Source: Cardiocondyla obscurior
Lineage: Eukaryota; Arthropoda; Insecta; Hymenoptera; Formicidae
Length of the DNA: 64,000 bases
Assembly: GCF_019399895.1 (NCBI RefSeq)
Contig: NC_091868.1
Coordinates: 9,425,593-9,489,592, forward strand
Reading direction: 5' to 3'
Shown: positions 23,881 through 35,157 of the stretch, one piece after another
How positions within the stretch are numbered: the stretch's first letter is position 1
How the letters are laid out: each line of letters begins with the position of its first letter
The notes under the pieces: model-generated
Told to the model about the DNA's origin: nothing
Databases searched by the model: none
What the model saw: the letters and a program-made list of their open reading frames with translations, nothing else
Made by a program: the position numbers and the translations under genes

Positions 23881-25245
23881 GAGCAATCCGCATACGTAAA
23901 TGTAGGCAATTCTGGGTGGAATCCAACGCAGTGATGAGAGGTATGAGAGGTTAGAGGTAGTGAGAAAATCTTGTGTGGAATCTGCGGAGATACCGTACAG
24001 GAAATAGATAGGTTTACATGGTCGTCGATTCACCAAATGGTGGATAACTGAATAAGCGATAGCTAGTAAGTTCCCGCCGCAAAGAACAAAGGAATAAATC
24101 AATTGCGGTAAAGCGGAGATTCTTACTAATTCCATCTCTGTGTTCTTTTCATTAATTTACGTCATTTTATTTATTTTTTCGTTATTTTATGAATATTTTT
24201 AATGTTTTAAGGCAAAACTTTATTATTAATCAAGATGGAGTTAAATAAATTACGCGCAGTCTGCACAGGCCGATGTTTTGCGAAAGATTTTTTTTATTAA
24301 AATCATAAAATTGCTTCTTCGATAGGGATTGAAATAATATGGTATTTTATTTTGCAGAGAGAAACCTGCAGTTGTAAATGTGGATAATTCTGGGCAGAAT
24401 GCAACGTAGCGGAGAGGTAGCGAGAAAATCGGAGATGTGCCGTACAGGGAATGGTAGATAAAATTGCGGACTGACTAAAATGTCGAGTAACCAAACAAGG
24501 GATAGTTCGAAGATTTCCGCAGCAAAAAAAATGTAATAAATCTAGAGAAAAGAGGAGATCCCTATTCTATCCTAGTATTTCCTCATTAAATTTACTCTGT
24601 TTTACTTTATTGTTTGCTATTTTATTAACATCTTCAATGTTCTAAAAGGCAAATAAAGTTTATTATAAATAAAGAAATTTCACGAAAATATGTATCGTAG
24701 GCCGAGATCTTGCGAAATATTTCTTTTATTAAATTTATAAAATTATTTCTTTGACTTGCAACTAAGGATCGAAATAATATGGTATTATATTTTATATAGA
24801 GAAAGCTGCAACTATAAATGTCGAAAACTCTGGATAAAATGCAACGCAGCGCAGCAAGGTAGTGGAAAAATCGGAGGTGTACTGTACAGGAAATGGTATG
24901 TTAGATTACCGACTGATTAAATTACCGAGTAACCAAACAAACGGTAGTTTAAACACTTCCGCAGCAAGAAACAAAATAATACATAAATCGATGGAAAAGT
25001 AGAGATCCCTATTTTATCCTAGTATTCTCTAATTAGAATTACTCTATTTTACCTTATTACTTACTATTTTATTAATATTTTCAATCTTTTGCGGCGAAAT
25101 ACTTCATTATAAATAAACTGCAGCTAGAATAGGTGTTGTAAGTTGAGATTTTATGAAAGCTTTTTTTGATTTTTTTTATTATTAAAACTATAAAATCACT
25201 TCTTTGGGTTACACTAAGGATCGAAATAATATGGTATATCATTTT
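23881..25245. repeat. Three diverged tandem units of ~440-480 bp covering the 3' end of the DAGL gene
   Basis: The landmark (G/A)TAAATGT followed by an AA(T/C)TCTGG-type stretch occurs at ~23896, ~24374 and ~24814. A second landmark, GAAATAATATGGTAT, closes each unit at ~24330, ~24770 and ~25220. Other shared blocks are TCCGCAGCAA.AA, GTACAGG.AATGG and GAGATCCCTATT. The last closing landmark lies inside the final coding exon of the diacylglycerol lipase gene (codons for IPYYFD plus stop), so the array looks like successive duplications of that gene's 3' end and flank. Confidence 0.8.
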
Positions 25246-28200
25246 GCTGCTCCAGTAATGTAGATAAAGCTCGTTCTATGTTTTCTGGCAAGTGATCTAG
25301 GAGCATGCGTGGCATCACCGTTAATTTTGTAAAATCCTCTGCTTGCGCCCACCGCATTTCATACTTCCTTTCCTTTGCAAGTTGTTTTTTGCTAATGAGA
25401 AAATTGACATTTAAAACTTTGTAATCATATAATTATTAAAATATTTTTGTCCATATTAATTTTTTTTAAATATCAAAGTATATTTGCGAAAATATTTCTG
25501 CAAAACAAAATAATTTAAATAAGAAAAATAAAACGATGTACCTCTTTCCTTCCGTCTTTTCAACCTTGCATCTAGCTATGTGAAGTATACGGCCGGCAGT
25601 ATACAATTTCATTTTCGAATATCTCCTTTTTGTTATATCACGCTCTATTATTTTATTATCCTGCAGAAAAGATAAACTATTAATTGAATTTAATACAACT
25701 AAGCATTAGAAAGCAAAAGCAGATAACTGCTTTATTAAATATTTAATTGAAAAGCGAATTAGCTGTACGTAAACATTGTTTTTTAAAATAATGTGCATTA
25801 TTTAATTTCTCTAATTAAATTTTTTAATTTCTATGTTACAGTATCACATAGCTATGTGACTGAACTTCACCCATTGCACATCGAACCGGAACCGGTGAGT
25901 AAAGAAATTTTTTGCTCCAAATCTCATTTGCATGTATATTACACGCGTAGAAATAATATTCATCGTCGAATAAAACAGTTTTTTCTTACCACATCGCCAG
26001 GCTTAGTTAGCAAAGGCGATTGACCCGGAATTGTGTTAATTAAATTATGATTGGCCCACGTTTTAGTCAGATCTCTCTCGGGAACCCCGAACAAAGCATA
26101 GCCGAATCCGTTTAGGACCACTCTATACTATAAAAAGAAAATAATAATAATATTAAAATTGTCATAACGTAATTCCGTTACTCAGGCGGCTTAAAAGCTG
26201 TGAATTTTAAAATACCTTAGGCAGTCGACAGGCATGTAGAGTTGTCAATAACGAAGTCCTTAAATTCTCCGTACTATCCACACTGAGCCTCATTACGAGA
26301 TCATCTCCAAGTCCTATAGTCAATACGAATTCTTCTGTGACCCTAGCAGCTTCTCTGCTGAGCAGTCCAGCTTTATAGACAGACACGTTGTAAATCAGTT
26401 TGAAAATTGATAACTGACGGCAATATTTGCGATTGGCGTCATTTTTGCTGATAAAATTATAATGTTCAGAAAATTAAATTTAGCTGAATGAATAAATTAC
26501 CAGGCGTAGCGAACGCGTAGACTCTCAAGTCCGGATAACGGGGACGTATAAGTAAACCCAGTAGAATGGCTAAACCGGCTCCTAAACTATGACCTACGTA
26601 CATGTAATCTCGTCATTGAATATACAGTTATACGCCGACGGCGGTTTATTACTAGTATGGAATTCTTATGGAGTTCTTACCCGTAATCGTTAGGTGATAA
26701 TTGGGATACGTGGCAAACGCTCTTTCCAGAATTTTATGATTCTCCAATTGCTTTAAGATTACCTTCACCCCCATTATCATACCTTTATGAGCCTATAAAT
26801 TTTATAACAATTTATATACGATTAATCAATTAACTCTAACATATTTATTAAAAAAGAAAATATAGAGAACTAACCGTGCTGCCTAGAGGAACGCCAGGGC
26901 ATTCAAATGAATCGGATGCCGCCGCGAAATCAGTAATTATATCCCGCAAAGATAACGATCCACGTATAACTACGACAATACTAGCGGTTTTATGATCCGC
27001 CATAACGCAAAATGGTATCTGTAAAATTTTAAAGAATAGTAATATTAATGTTGAACGCGTGTGAAAGAGGTCTAATTTAAGAATAATGTACAAACCTCAC
27101 ATAAATGGTTTTTAAATGAAGCAAATAGAATATCTTCCTCGGATATCTTCGATAAGTATTTCACCCCAGAAAGATAGCACATACAGCAGTTGTCATCCAG
27201 AATAATGTTACGCTTTTGTCTAAAAATAAAAAAAAGAGAGATAAATATAATACGAAAATGAAGCAAGAGAAAAAGAATTATATAATGATTTTATAAAGTA
27301 AATGGGATAAGAAGTAATTATCGAGTACAGAGGGTTTTCTTTACCGGAAACATGCACAGCATTTCATGCCACGTATTAAACGGAAACATCCAGTGCACGC
27401 GTGCTGATATATTACGAAAAGCCAGCCGTAGGAAGCAATCGATAGCTGTAGGAAGTGATGGGCGGCTTCCAAGGACATCCAGTTAGGTACGCCTAAAAAG
27501 ATCTCATTGCTATCTAAATAGCATAGACAGCAAATATTCAGTCATTAATAGGAGACCAATGCATTTAACAGGCGTGTATTTTTATACTTCTTTTTTTTTT
27601 TAATATGCAAATGACATAAGTACCTGAAGTGTATTTTGGACGCGCGATTAGATTTAACTTTCTCAACTCGTGAGTTTCACGTTTCTGCCGCACTCTTAGC
27701 AAAATGCATCCTGCCATTACATCCGAGGGAACTAAATCCGTGCCTCGAAATAAGGCGGTTAAGAGACCTACGAAATATTTTTATCAGTATTTATTAGACT
27801 AATAAATTAAAAAAAAATATATCTACACTTTTATTGTTTAATATTAACAATGCTGGCGAATGTCGAATTAAAATAGATTCTAGCTTTGCATACCGTGGCT
27901 GATTGCGCTTATCTCGTAACCGTTCATTATCTCCGAAGTGCAAAGAGAGCAATCTACCCCATCGCGAAAAAATCTCACCGACGTTAAAACCAGAACAGAA
28001 ATAGATTACTTGATTTATCACCGTCTGTCTTTCTCTCGGTAATAGATAGTTACAGCCCTCGGTTTCCGATCAAAAGCGATACCCGCTTTCCAATTTTAAA
28101 TGCGGCAGGACCTTCGTAGGCCAGCCGTACCTATGTCTCACCAGCAACATGTTGAAAGGTCTCGTTCGCGCTCTCGTCCTTACGCATCCACCACAGGAAC

Positions 28201-29227
28201 TTGAATCTTCGTAGCCAGATACGCGATACTTTGCCGTGTTCCACGGAACTCTCTAACTGTTTCTTTTCCAAGGAGCCGATCGGGTCGAATACTAGGGCGA
28301 GACCGAAAATGCTAAGACCGATTAAGATCCAATCGAAAAACACTAGGGCCTCCACGACGGTAACGGAATACGGTTCGTGAACGCACTCGACACTCTGCCC
28401 GAAAATCCACAGGGTACCGAGAATATTCCATCCGATTTCCGGTAGCAGCATTAATATCCTGCATAAATCGAAGAGAGATCTTTAGATTTTTCAGCGTTAT
28501 TAGATCTTCCGCTTTGAGACTCGATAGAAACGGTTTATTGTTAAAAATCACATTATAGAAATCAAAAGCTTGATGAAAATTTTCCCACGTTTGTCGGTCT
28601 AGAAAAGTGATTGTACTCTGGTTTATTTTATTGCTTACTTGACCGTCAGAAGCGGTTGAACGTAACGTCGAGCGTGCATGTCCATGATAGCCCCTCTCGC
28701 GCTATGTCTGATAATGATGAGTATCAAAAGCGTAACGATACCAAGCATGACTGCCTCGCCAAGGAGGTACACGCGCACTAATTCACCTCCCAATCGGCAA
28801 TTCCACGTGTCTTCGTAATACCTCACGCAGGCGATCCCTATAAGAATCAACCTGTAAAACACATAGCCGATTACGAGAAACAAACTAGCAGTAATTAGAA
28901 TTCGATTGTACGGCGCACATTTGCGAAAGGACTTATTTAAACTCGATGCTTTTAACGAGTCTAGAGAAACGTGGATGTACAAATTAAAATTAATATCTTA
29001 AAACATATTAGTTTCTTGTAGGATAATCGTATGTTTGAAGCGAACGATTCGCTCGTGAGATTCGCCGGCAATAGCGATTAATATTGTAAATTGCAATTCT
29101 GGCATTGACGCTGTTTATTGGCCGATACTTACCATACAATTCGGATAAATAATTCGAACAGGCCGGGATACACAAGATCGTCGGTCGCGGCCAACCATTT
29201 TCGACCGAAAAGCTTCAACGCAGGCAT
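25214..29227 (-). CDS. sn1-specific diacylglycerol lipase, beta-like
   Basis: Thirteen coding exons on the minus strand: 29227-29133, 28851-28639, 28458-28142, 27767-27624, 27492-27345, 27219-27096, 27018-26875, 26792-26681, 26593-26501, 26370-26216, 26127-25990, 25660-25542, 25391-25214. They splice in phase to 659 residues (human DAGLB 672). The enzyme cleaves diacylglycerol at sn-1 to yield 2-arachidonoylglycerol-type monoacylglycerols at membranes. The start MPALKLFGRKWLAATDDLVYP is that of the family. Four membrane segments follow (~25-45, ~58-83, ~100-120, ~135-160), then LFRGTDLVPSDV and an alpha/beta-hydrolase core with VVVIRGSLSLRD. The nucleophile elbow GHSLG puts Ser at ~435, with Asp at ~487 (GDD) and His at ~588 (GRILH). 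There is no long C-terminal tail, so it is beta-like rather than alpha/inaE-like. A GTGAGT donor at 31636 implies a distant 5'-UTR exon. Confidence 0.93.
25842..25894 (+). repeat. Solo exon-like module inside a DAGL intron (antisense to DAGL)
   Basis: On the + strand a TATGTTACAG acceptor-like end is followed by ~53 bases with the core GAACTTCACCCATTGCACAT and then a GTGAGT donor-like site. The core resembles the exon-like blocks at 35108-35157 and 39002-39040. It lies in the intron between DAGL exons 11 and 12. Confidence 0.5.
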
Positions 29228-31636
29228 TTCCCTATAAAGAAAAAAACGAACTGCGCTTTAAACTTTATAGATTGTTCAGACTTTCGAATTAATTTTTCCT
29301 AATGAAGCAAATTAAGTATATAAAATTGAACCCTCGTCTCTAAACATTTTATCCGAGAGATCGAAAAAACGTGTTTATTTAATTCGTATCTGATAGGCGT
29401 GACATCGATGATGATCGGTTTGATCACGTTCGCGACGGTATCGCGATCGCTCGCGGAGCACGCGCGGCGAAAAGCCACGTCTAGCGGAGCTGTCGTGTCG
29501 CGGTTTTGCAATGTTACAAAATAAAGCGGATGCGGCTTTCTATGATCATAAATATCCCCAGAATTCGGGCGATTATGGTATACGCATATCTCCGCGATCA
29601 CGAAACCGTCGTTCCGGAGAAAGCGCCGGGAGAAAGTCCCTGTGTCCATCCTACATCCGAGACCGTGTTGACACAATCTTCCGACGTGTTTAAATGGACC
29701 GGCAGCGATTTTCGTGCTTCGGGACTGTGATTTAAATAGCTTCGGGTATAATTTAGTTAATTCAAGTGCAAATAATACTTGGCTAATTACACTAACGGCG
29801 ACATGGTAGGCGATCCGACAGCAACAAGCGACGTACGCGTTATTTATTGAATACATTTCATTTAATCGCGCCGTAACTTATTATTGTCAATTATATCGGC
29901 TGGCAATTTTCTACGGGAATTAAAGGGAAAAAGTCAGACGAATAATTCACATTTGATTACTTAAAAAATCACTTTAGATGTAATATCTTTTGCCTGTTTT
30001 GACTAGACGACTCAAACTTATGCGTGCATACGATAAAATGTTCTTTTAATATATTTTTATTAATTAATTATGTATGCTTTAGTTTATCATATTAAAAATT
30101 GCTTTTGCTATCGTAAGTCTTTGCGTAAAAAATGTTTTGTCTTCAAAAATTTTGCATTTCAAAGTTCTGAGACTTTAGGTTTGCGCACGAATTAGCGCTT
30201 CCTAATGAGTTGCGTAAATGGCTTTCGAACATTTAATCACGGGAAAGCACGCAGTTTACGTCATAACGCTTTTTGAATATGTCAATGAGTTGTAGATACG
30301 ATTATCTAACTACTTTCTTTTGTAAAAAATACATGAGAATGCGGAAATTGTATTAATTATACTATTATAATTTTAAAAAGATGGTAAAAAAAATTGACAT
30401 TATTATGACGGTAATTTAAATAATGATGTTCGCGCGTAGAGCTCGAATTAACCACTTACTGATGTCAGAATAAGAAATATACTAACTACAAAATGTTAAG
30501 TATTTTCACAGTTTCAAATTACCACGTACGACTTTTAAACAGATAAAGGAATGTCATTGCTATATTTTTTTTTTTTCGTTTTAGAATTAAAACAAATAGA
30601 AATTTCTTAGAAGATTACATGAGACCGTAATCGCAGCCACGGTTGAAATTGCACCGACGGCAATTAACTCTTCTTTGAAACTTGCTTTATTATTGTCTTA
30701 CATAATAGCACCATGTAGAGAAATATAAAATTTATTTTAGATCGCACATTATCTGTAACAGAAAATTATTCTCCGGTATAAAAACGCTCTTTATTATTTA
30801 AGTTAGCAAGTGATCAAAAGAAATGGAAATCGTAAAAAGCATTTATGCTTACGCGTCTACTTTTTTCTTTTTTTGCGATATTGGTGGATCAAATTACGCG
30901 AATTGAAATGCATCATATGCATCCTCGAAATTATCGCGAGTTTGATGAACGAATAAAGCAAACGGTATATGAAAGTTGCAGTTTTTAACGCGTGTACTTA
31001 ACATGTATTATAATTTTACTCAATACTGGAAGTCAATTGACATTTGGCCTCCAATAATTATTTCCGACCGAACTAGAAGTCGTAATTAATGCGATGAGAG
31101 TATAAACTCATTGTCTCGATGCAAATTAATGAATAATTTGCCCAATTAATCACAAAAAATTTTAATACAATTCACTTTACCTGATGATTATCGCAAAAAT
31201 AATTTTTTAATTACTCGTTAGGGTATCGTGAAGATAATATTACTTCAATATTATTGCTTTCTCTATATGTGCAAGCAACGTTCTTCGTTAATTAAGCTTC
31301 TTACAAAACGTTTATGTAGCACGAACTACCGCTATACGAATCACGTTACACGCTACATGATATGATTTACACGATTCTGTTTCACTAACAACTGGGTTGC
31401 TAAAGAATGTTAAGAAAATTAGAAGTTATAAGCAACATTTTGTAGCGCAAATTTGTCTGTAATTAGTAATTTCTTTTTTTTTTTTTTCTTTTTATTGAAA
31501 TGAATAGATCTCTCGCAACGTCTCATGTCGACCAAACGGTTTACGGGCATTTTACGGATTTCACAGAATGTTTTATACGATTTTACCGGCAAAGTTGCAC
31601 TGATAACAGAAAAAAAAAAAAGGTACGTCTACTCAC
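29228..31636 (-). other. Probable first intron of the DAGL gene
   Basis: On the minus strand an acceptor (CTATAG) sits four bases before the DAGL ATG, and a strong donor CACCT|GTGAGTAG sits at 31637/31636. The ~2.4 kb between them would be one long leader intron. Within it, 29400-29720 is CpG-rich with open frames on both strands, none recognisable; the rest is AT-rich and featureless. Confidence 0.4.
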
Positions 31637-32760
31637 AGGTGCGCGAATCGATATCCGGCGAATCCGGACGCGTGTTACACGCGCGTTGAAATCTCCCCTG
31701 AATCGAGACGCCGTGGACCGCGGGGCGCTCTACCTTCGCCCACCGCGTTCTCCAGCTGCTCGCTCTGGTACCACGGGAATTCAGCGTGATCCCGAGTGCT
31801 GCGGATAAATCCGATTGGAATTTTCGTCTAATCGCCGAGCCTTTCTCCGAGTCGCGCGCGTTGCAAACCGCGGCGAAACTAGAGCGCTTCCTGCGCACGG
31901 GTTCCCGTTAAACGCGAGCGCCTCGCGAGGGACTGATTTTCACGTCGCACACGCGATCCTTTTGGGGAATCGCGAACGCTGCTCGGACACGGTCTCACCT
32001 CGTTCTATACCCACTCTCCGTGTTGTTTGCGACCGCGAAACGGCGCGTGCGGTAAACACAGTCCAGCTAATCGTTGGCCGCGCACGCCGGTTTTGGCACC
32101 GCTGTCAATGCTGCGCTTATCTCACGTATGGAGATACGCATATCGTCCGCGACACGAACATCTCACGTCGACCGGTGCCGACTGGTCCTTGGGCAACATT
32201 CGCGTAAACCGCGATAATAACCAGCGTTGCTTGACCGCAACGGATGACGATGTCGCGAGGTGTCTCTATCCGAGAGCGGCACTTTACAATACTACGCCTG
32301 GGACGTCCGCTCTCGATGCAGAATCACACTGGACGGAGCCGTCTACACAATGCATCACGGCGCGACTTGTTCACCTTGCAACGTACGAGCACCCCGCGCG
32401 TGCAACCGAATCTTACGATCTCGTTGACCGCAACTGGTCCGGCACACACTAAGTGCCGAGGGAGAGAGAGACCGTGAAGAACTTTCCCTCCGTGTGGCGT
32501 TCTGGCCACGCGAAGAGGAAAAATACGGTAAAAAAAAAAAAAAAGAAAAAAAAAGGAAAAAAAAAAGAAGGCGAAGAGGAAGGAACGGGCTACTTTGAGA
32601 GGGATAAACGCCAAGCCGAGTCCAGCCGAGCGGAGTTGATGGTGGGAGCAACGAATCGGCGACGGCACCTGGCGATCGTGCTTGACCGTTCCTCTCGAGG
32701 AGATAGAGAACGCGGTGAACGCTGATATCCGGTGGTGGATCTAAGAAGATTAGCCGGAGG
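31637..32760 (-). promoter_or_regulatory. CpG-rich block, candidate promoter and 5'-UTR exon of DAGL
   Basis: This is one of the most CpG-rich stretches in the window, in sharp contrast to its flanks. It ends, on the minus strand, at a consensus GTGAGT donor. Long open frames on both strands overlap each other and lack domains, as expected from base composition. A long A/G-only tract lies at ~32529-32585. I infer the DAGL promoter here; a divergent + strand transcript is possible. Confidence 0.4.
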
Positions 32761-34740
32761 AGGGAGCACGTTTGTGCAATGCAATTATCCAGAACGGGAA
32801 TTATGTACGTTACATTGCGACGAATTTGCGTTTGTGTAACGCTCCAAATCTTCAAAATGTTTAGTTAATCTGCAATTATTATTTTTCAACAATCGTCACT
32901 TCTGCGATTTATTTATAATTTAATGCATTTTGCAACGTTGGAACTTTGCGAGGAATTTTTCGTTATTAAAGGCTTCTCTAAAACCGTTTCCCAACGGTTG
33001 AATCGTACACGCGAAAGAGGTAGTTAGTTCCCGTTATGTTCTCCGCAGTTTGAATAACTTTGCTTTGGTATCGATCTATCTCAAACAGACTTTACATAAT
33101 ACACATGGAAGCCAATCTTGTAACCGCATTACTTCACCACACTCGAGCTGAAACTACTGGTCCCACGCGTGCATGTGCGCACATACAATGATTCGCGCTG
33201 CATTCATCGGATATGCATCAGTTCCATGTGTATTACAAATAGCTCGCAGGTTTCCATATTTTATGAAGTAAGGTAAACGTACTGAATAAATCTCGCAGCA
33301 ATGACATTCTTGGCACGCACTCATGTAAAAAAAATATATGAAAAGGGCAAAAGATATTGATACTTTTTACAATTTGATTAAAAAAAAAAAAATAATCTTA
33401 AATGTATGTAATGGGTTTTTTATAGGTCAAGCGGAAAAAAACTAAACAATATGCAAAGTTCGCTATAAACTCCGTGCTTTTTTATGAATAAAAATTTTTT
33501 TGTGAGGTCTAGTATAGAATAAAAATAGTAGTAGTCATTAACATTCGCTAAAAAAAAAAAACAAAAAAAACATCTCATTTTATTACAAGACTTAAAAGAA
33601 TAAAGTTTAGCATATATTACGACTTCTTAAAGTAAACTTATGAATTAATCTAGCCATAGTATGTCGCGAATTGTCAAAATTTCGATTGAACAACGTTTCT
33701 ATAAATAAATGTGACGTAAAAAAGCGGTAATTAAAGCCTAGTGTGTGCTTTAATAAATGACGACGTGTCGCAAAGATCAACATTTAAAGAATGAATAATC
33801 CTGCATTTCAATATCGTTCGTTTGACGCATACAGAAATAATTTCGAATTCAACATCGTGTTTAGCAAGATAAATTAATATTTGCAAAATCATGCTACGTA
33901 TCTTTTTTTTTTCTTTTTTATTGCTTTTATTTCAAGAAATGGGTACATCCGTTTACCAAGGCTAACACTGTTAAGCGTCTTTCTTGTGCATTTGCGCATC
34001 CGGTTCGGAATGCAATTTCTTTCTTTCTTTTGGATCAGGACGACCGCCGGAGCCGGCGTGAGTTCGTGGAACTATAATCGACGTTATTCACATGTAGGAA
34101 AGTCGCATTATTATCCTTCCAAGATGACTCGTTGACATTGTGTATCGTACCATTGCACATAGCATGCATGGCAATTAAAATAACTCATTAAAAGTGAGAA
34201 GCGGTTTACAACCTGCACTTTACAAATGGCTTTTACAACTATGCGACAAAGAAACAAGTTTTATTTTGTAGATGAACGCACAAACCGATATCTGTCTTTA
34301 TTCCTTTTTTTTTTTTTTTTTTTCACAGAACTCTGTCAATGACATGAATTATTGCGTATTTGTTCAATAATTATATGCGTGATCTTACGTGCACGTGGAT
34401 AAAATAAGTTTAAAATTATCCAAAATATGTGTCTAGTTTTAAATTTTGAAATTTAAATATGAAGAAATAGGATTCATATTTGAATGCAAATTAACAAGCC
34501 ACATATTTAACCTTTTTTTTTTTCTTTTACAGTAATTTTAATTTTTTGCATCTCATTAATTTCTTCTTATAACATGTGAGTTACTTAAATTTATATTGTG
34601 AGGTATTTGCCCTCATGGGTATGACCTCGTCGCGTTGAGTGGATTCTATCATATTATTATTCTATATAATATTTTAATGTTATGTAAGCAATATTTTTTT
34701 TTTGTTTAGGCAAAAAATCCGGAAAAGCTAGTGCAACTTC
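32761..34740. other. AT-rich intergenic DNA
   Basis: No gene, RNA or structured repeat recognised. Contains several poly(A)/poly(T) runs (e.g. ~33379, ~33550, ~34303). Confidence 0.4.
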
Positions 34741-34904
34741 GTCGGCGATAGTAGTTTACCTCGGGAGCGCCGTTTAATTAATTTTAATTATAAATAATTT
34801 AAATAATCAGGCGACAGATTTGATACGCGACTTTTATAAACGGGTGTGCCTGCATAATAACACGCGAATTACTTTAATTAATAATTAGATCTCGTAATTA
34901 TAAT

Positions 34905-35157
34905 TAATTTGGGCGCGGTTTTCGCGAGCGGTCTTTGCCCAGAAAAAGGATATGGTCTACATTTTGAGAGGAGGAAAAGGAAACCTACGAGAAACATCAT
35001 GCGTCAGTGAAGCAACTTTGTGGTAAACGTTATGAGTTATTTGTATAAAATTAACTTTTTTTTTACAACTTGTTGGAATTTTAATTATATATTTTTTTTT
35101 GTTACAGTATCGTCGTAGCTACGTGGCTGTAGAACTCCACTGTTGCGCATCGAATCG
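34905..35157 (+). repeat. Diverged copy of the exon-intron-exon module of 38.8-39.5 kb
   Basis: It begins with AATTTGGGCGCGGTTTTCGC and contains TTTTGAGAGGAGGA and AGCAACTT before a GGTAAAC donor-like site at 35023. An 85-bp AT-rich 'intron' ends TTGTTACAG at 35107, and then comes GAACTCCACTGTTGCGCATC up to a CGGTAAAT donor-like site at 35158. The order and spacing match the two copies at 38791-39040 and 39211-39473. Confidence 0.6.

Noticed and set aside
27794..28021. Minus-strand frame between DAGL exons 3 and 4 considered as an extra exon
   Set aside because: No acceptor/donor pair fits the phases in its frame, and joining exon 3 (28142) directly to exon 4 (27767) restores the family-typical HVAGLLTALFRGTDLVPSD.
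28079..28142. Possible U12-type intron around DAGL exon 3
   Set aside because: A TTTTAAC branch-like word and a GTATCGC word were noticed, but a normal GTGAGA donor at 28141 already gives an in-frame join.
31500..32725. Several overlapping long frames on both strands
   Set aside because: They overlap in many frames in CpG-rich DNA and none shows a domain; read instead as promoter and 5'-UTR.
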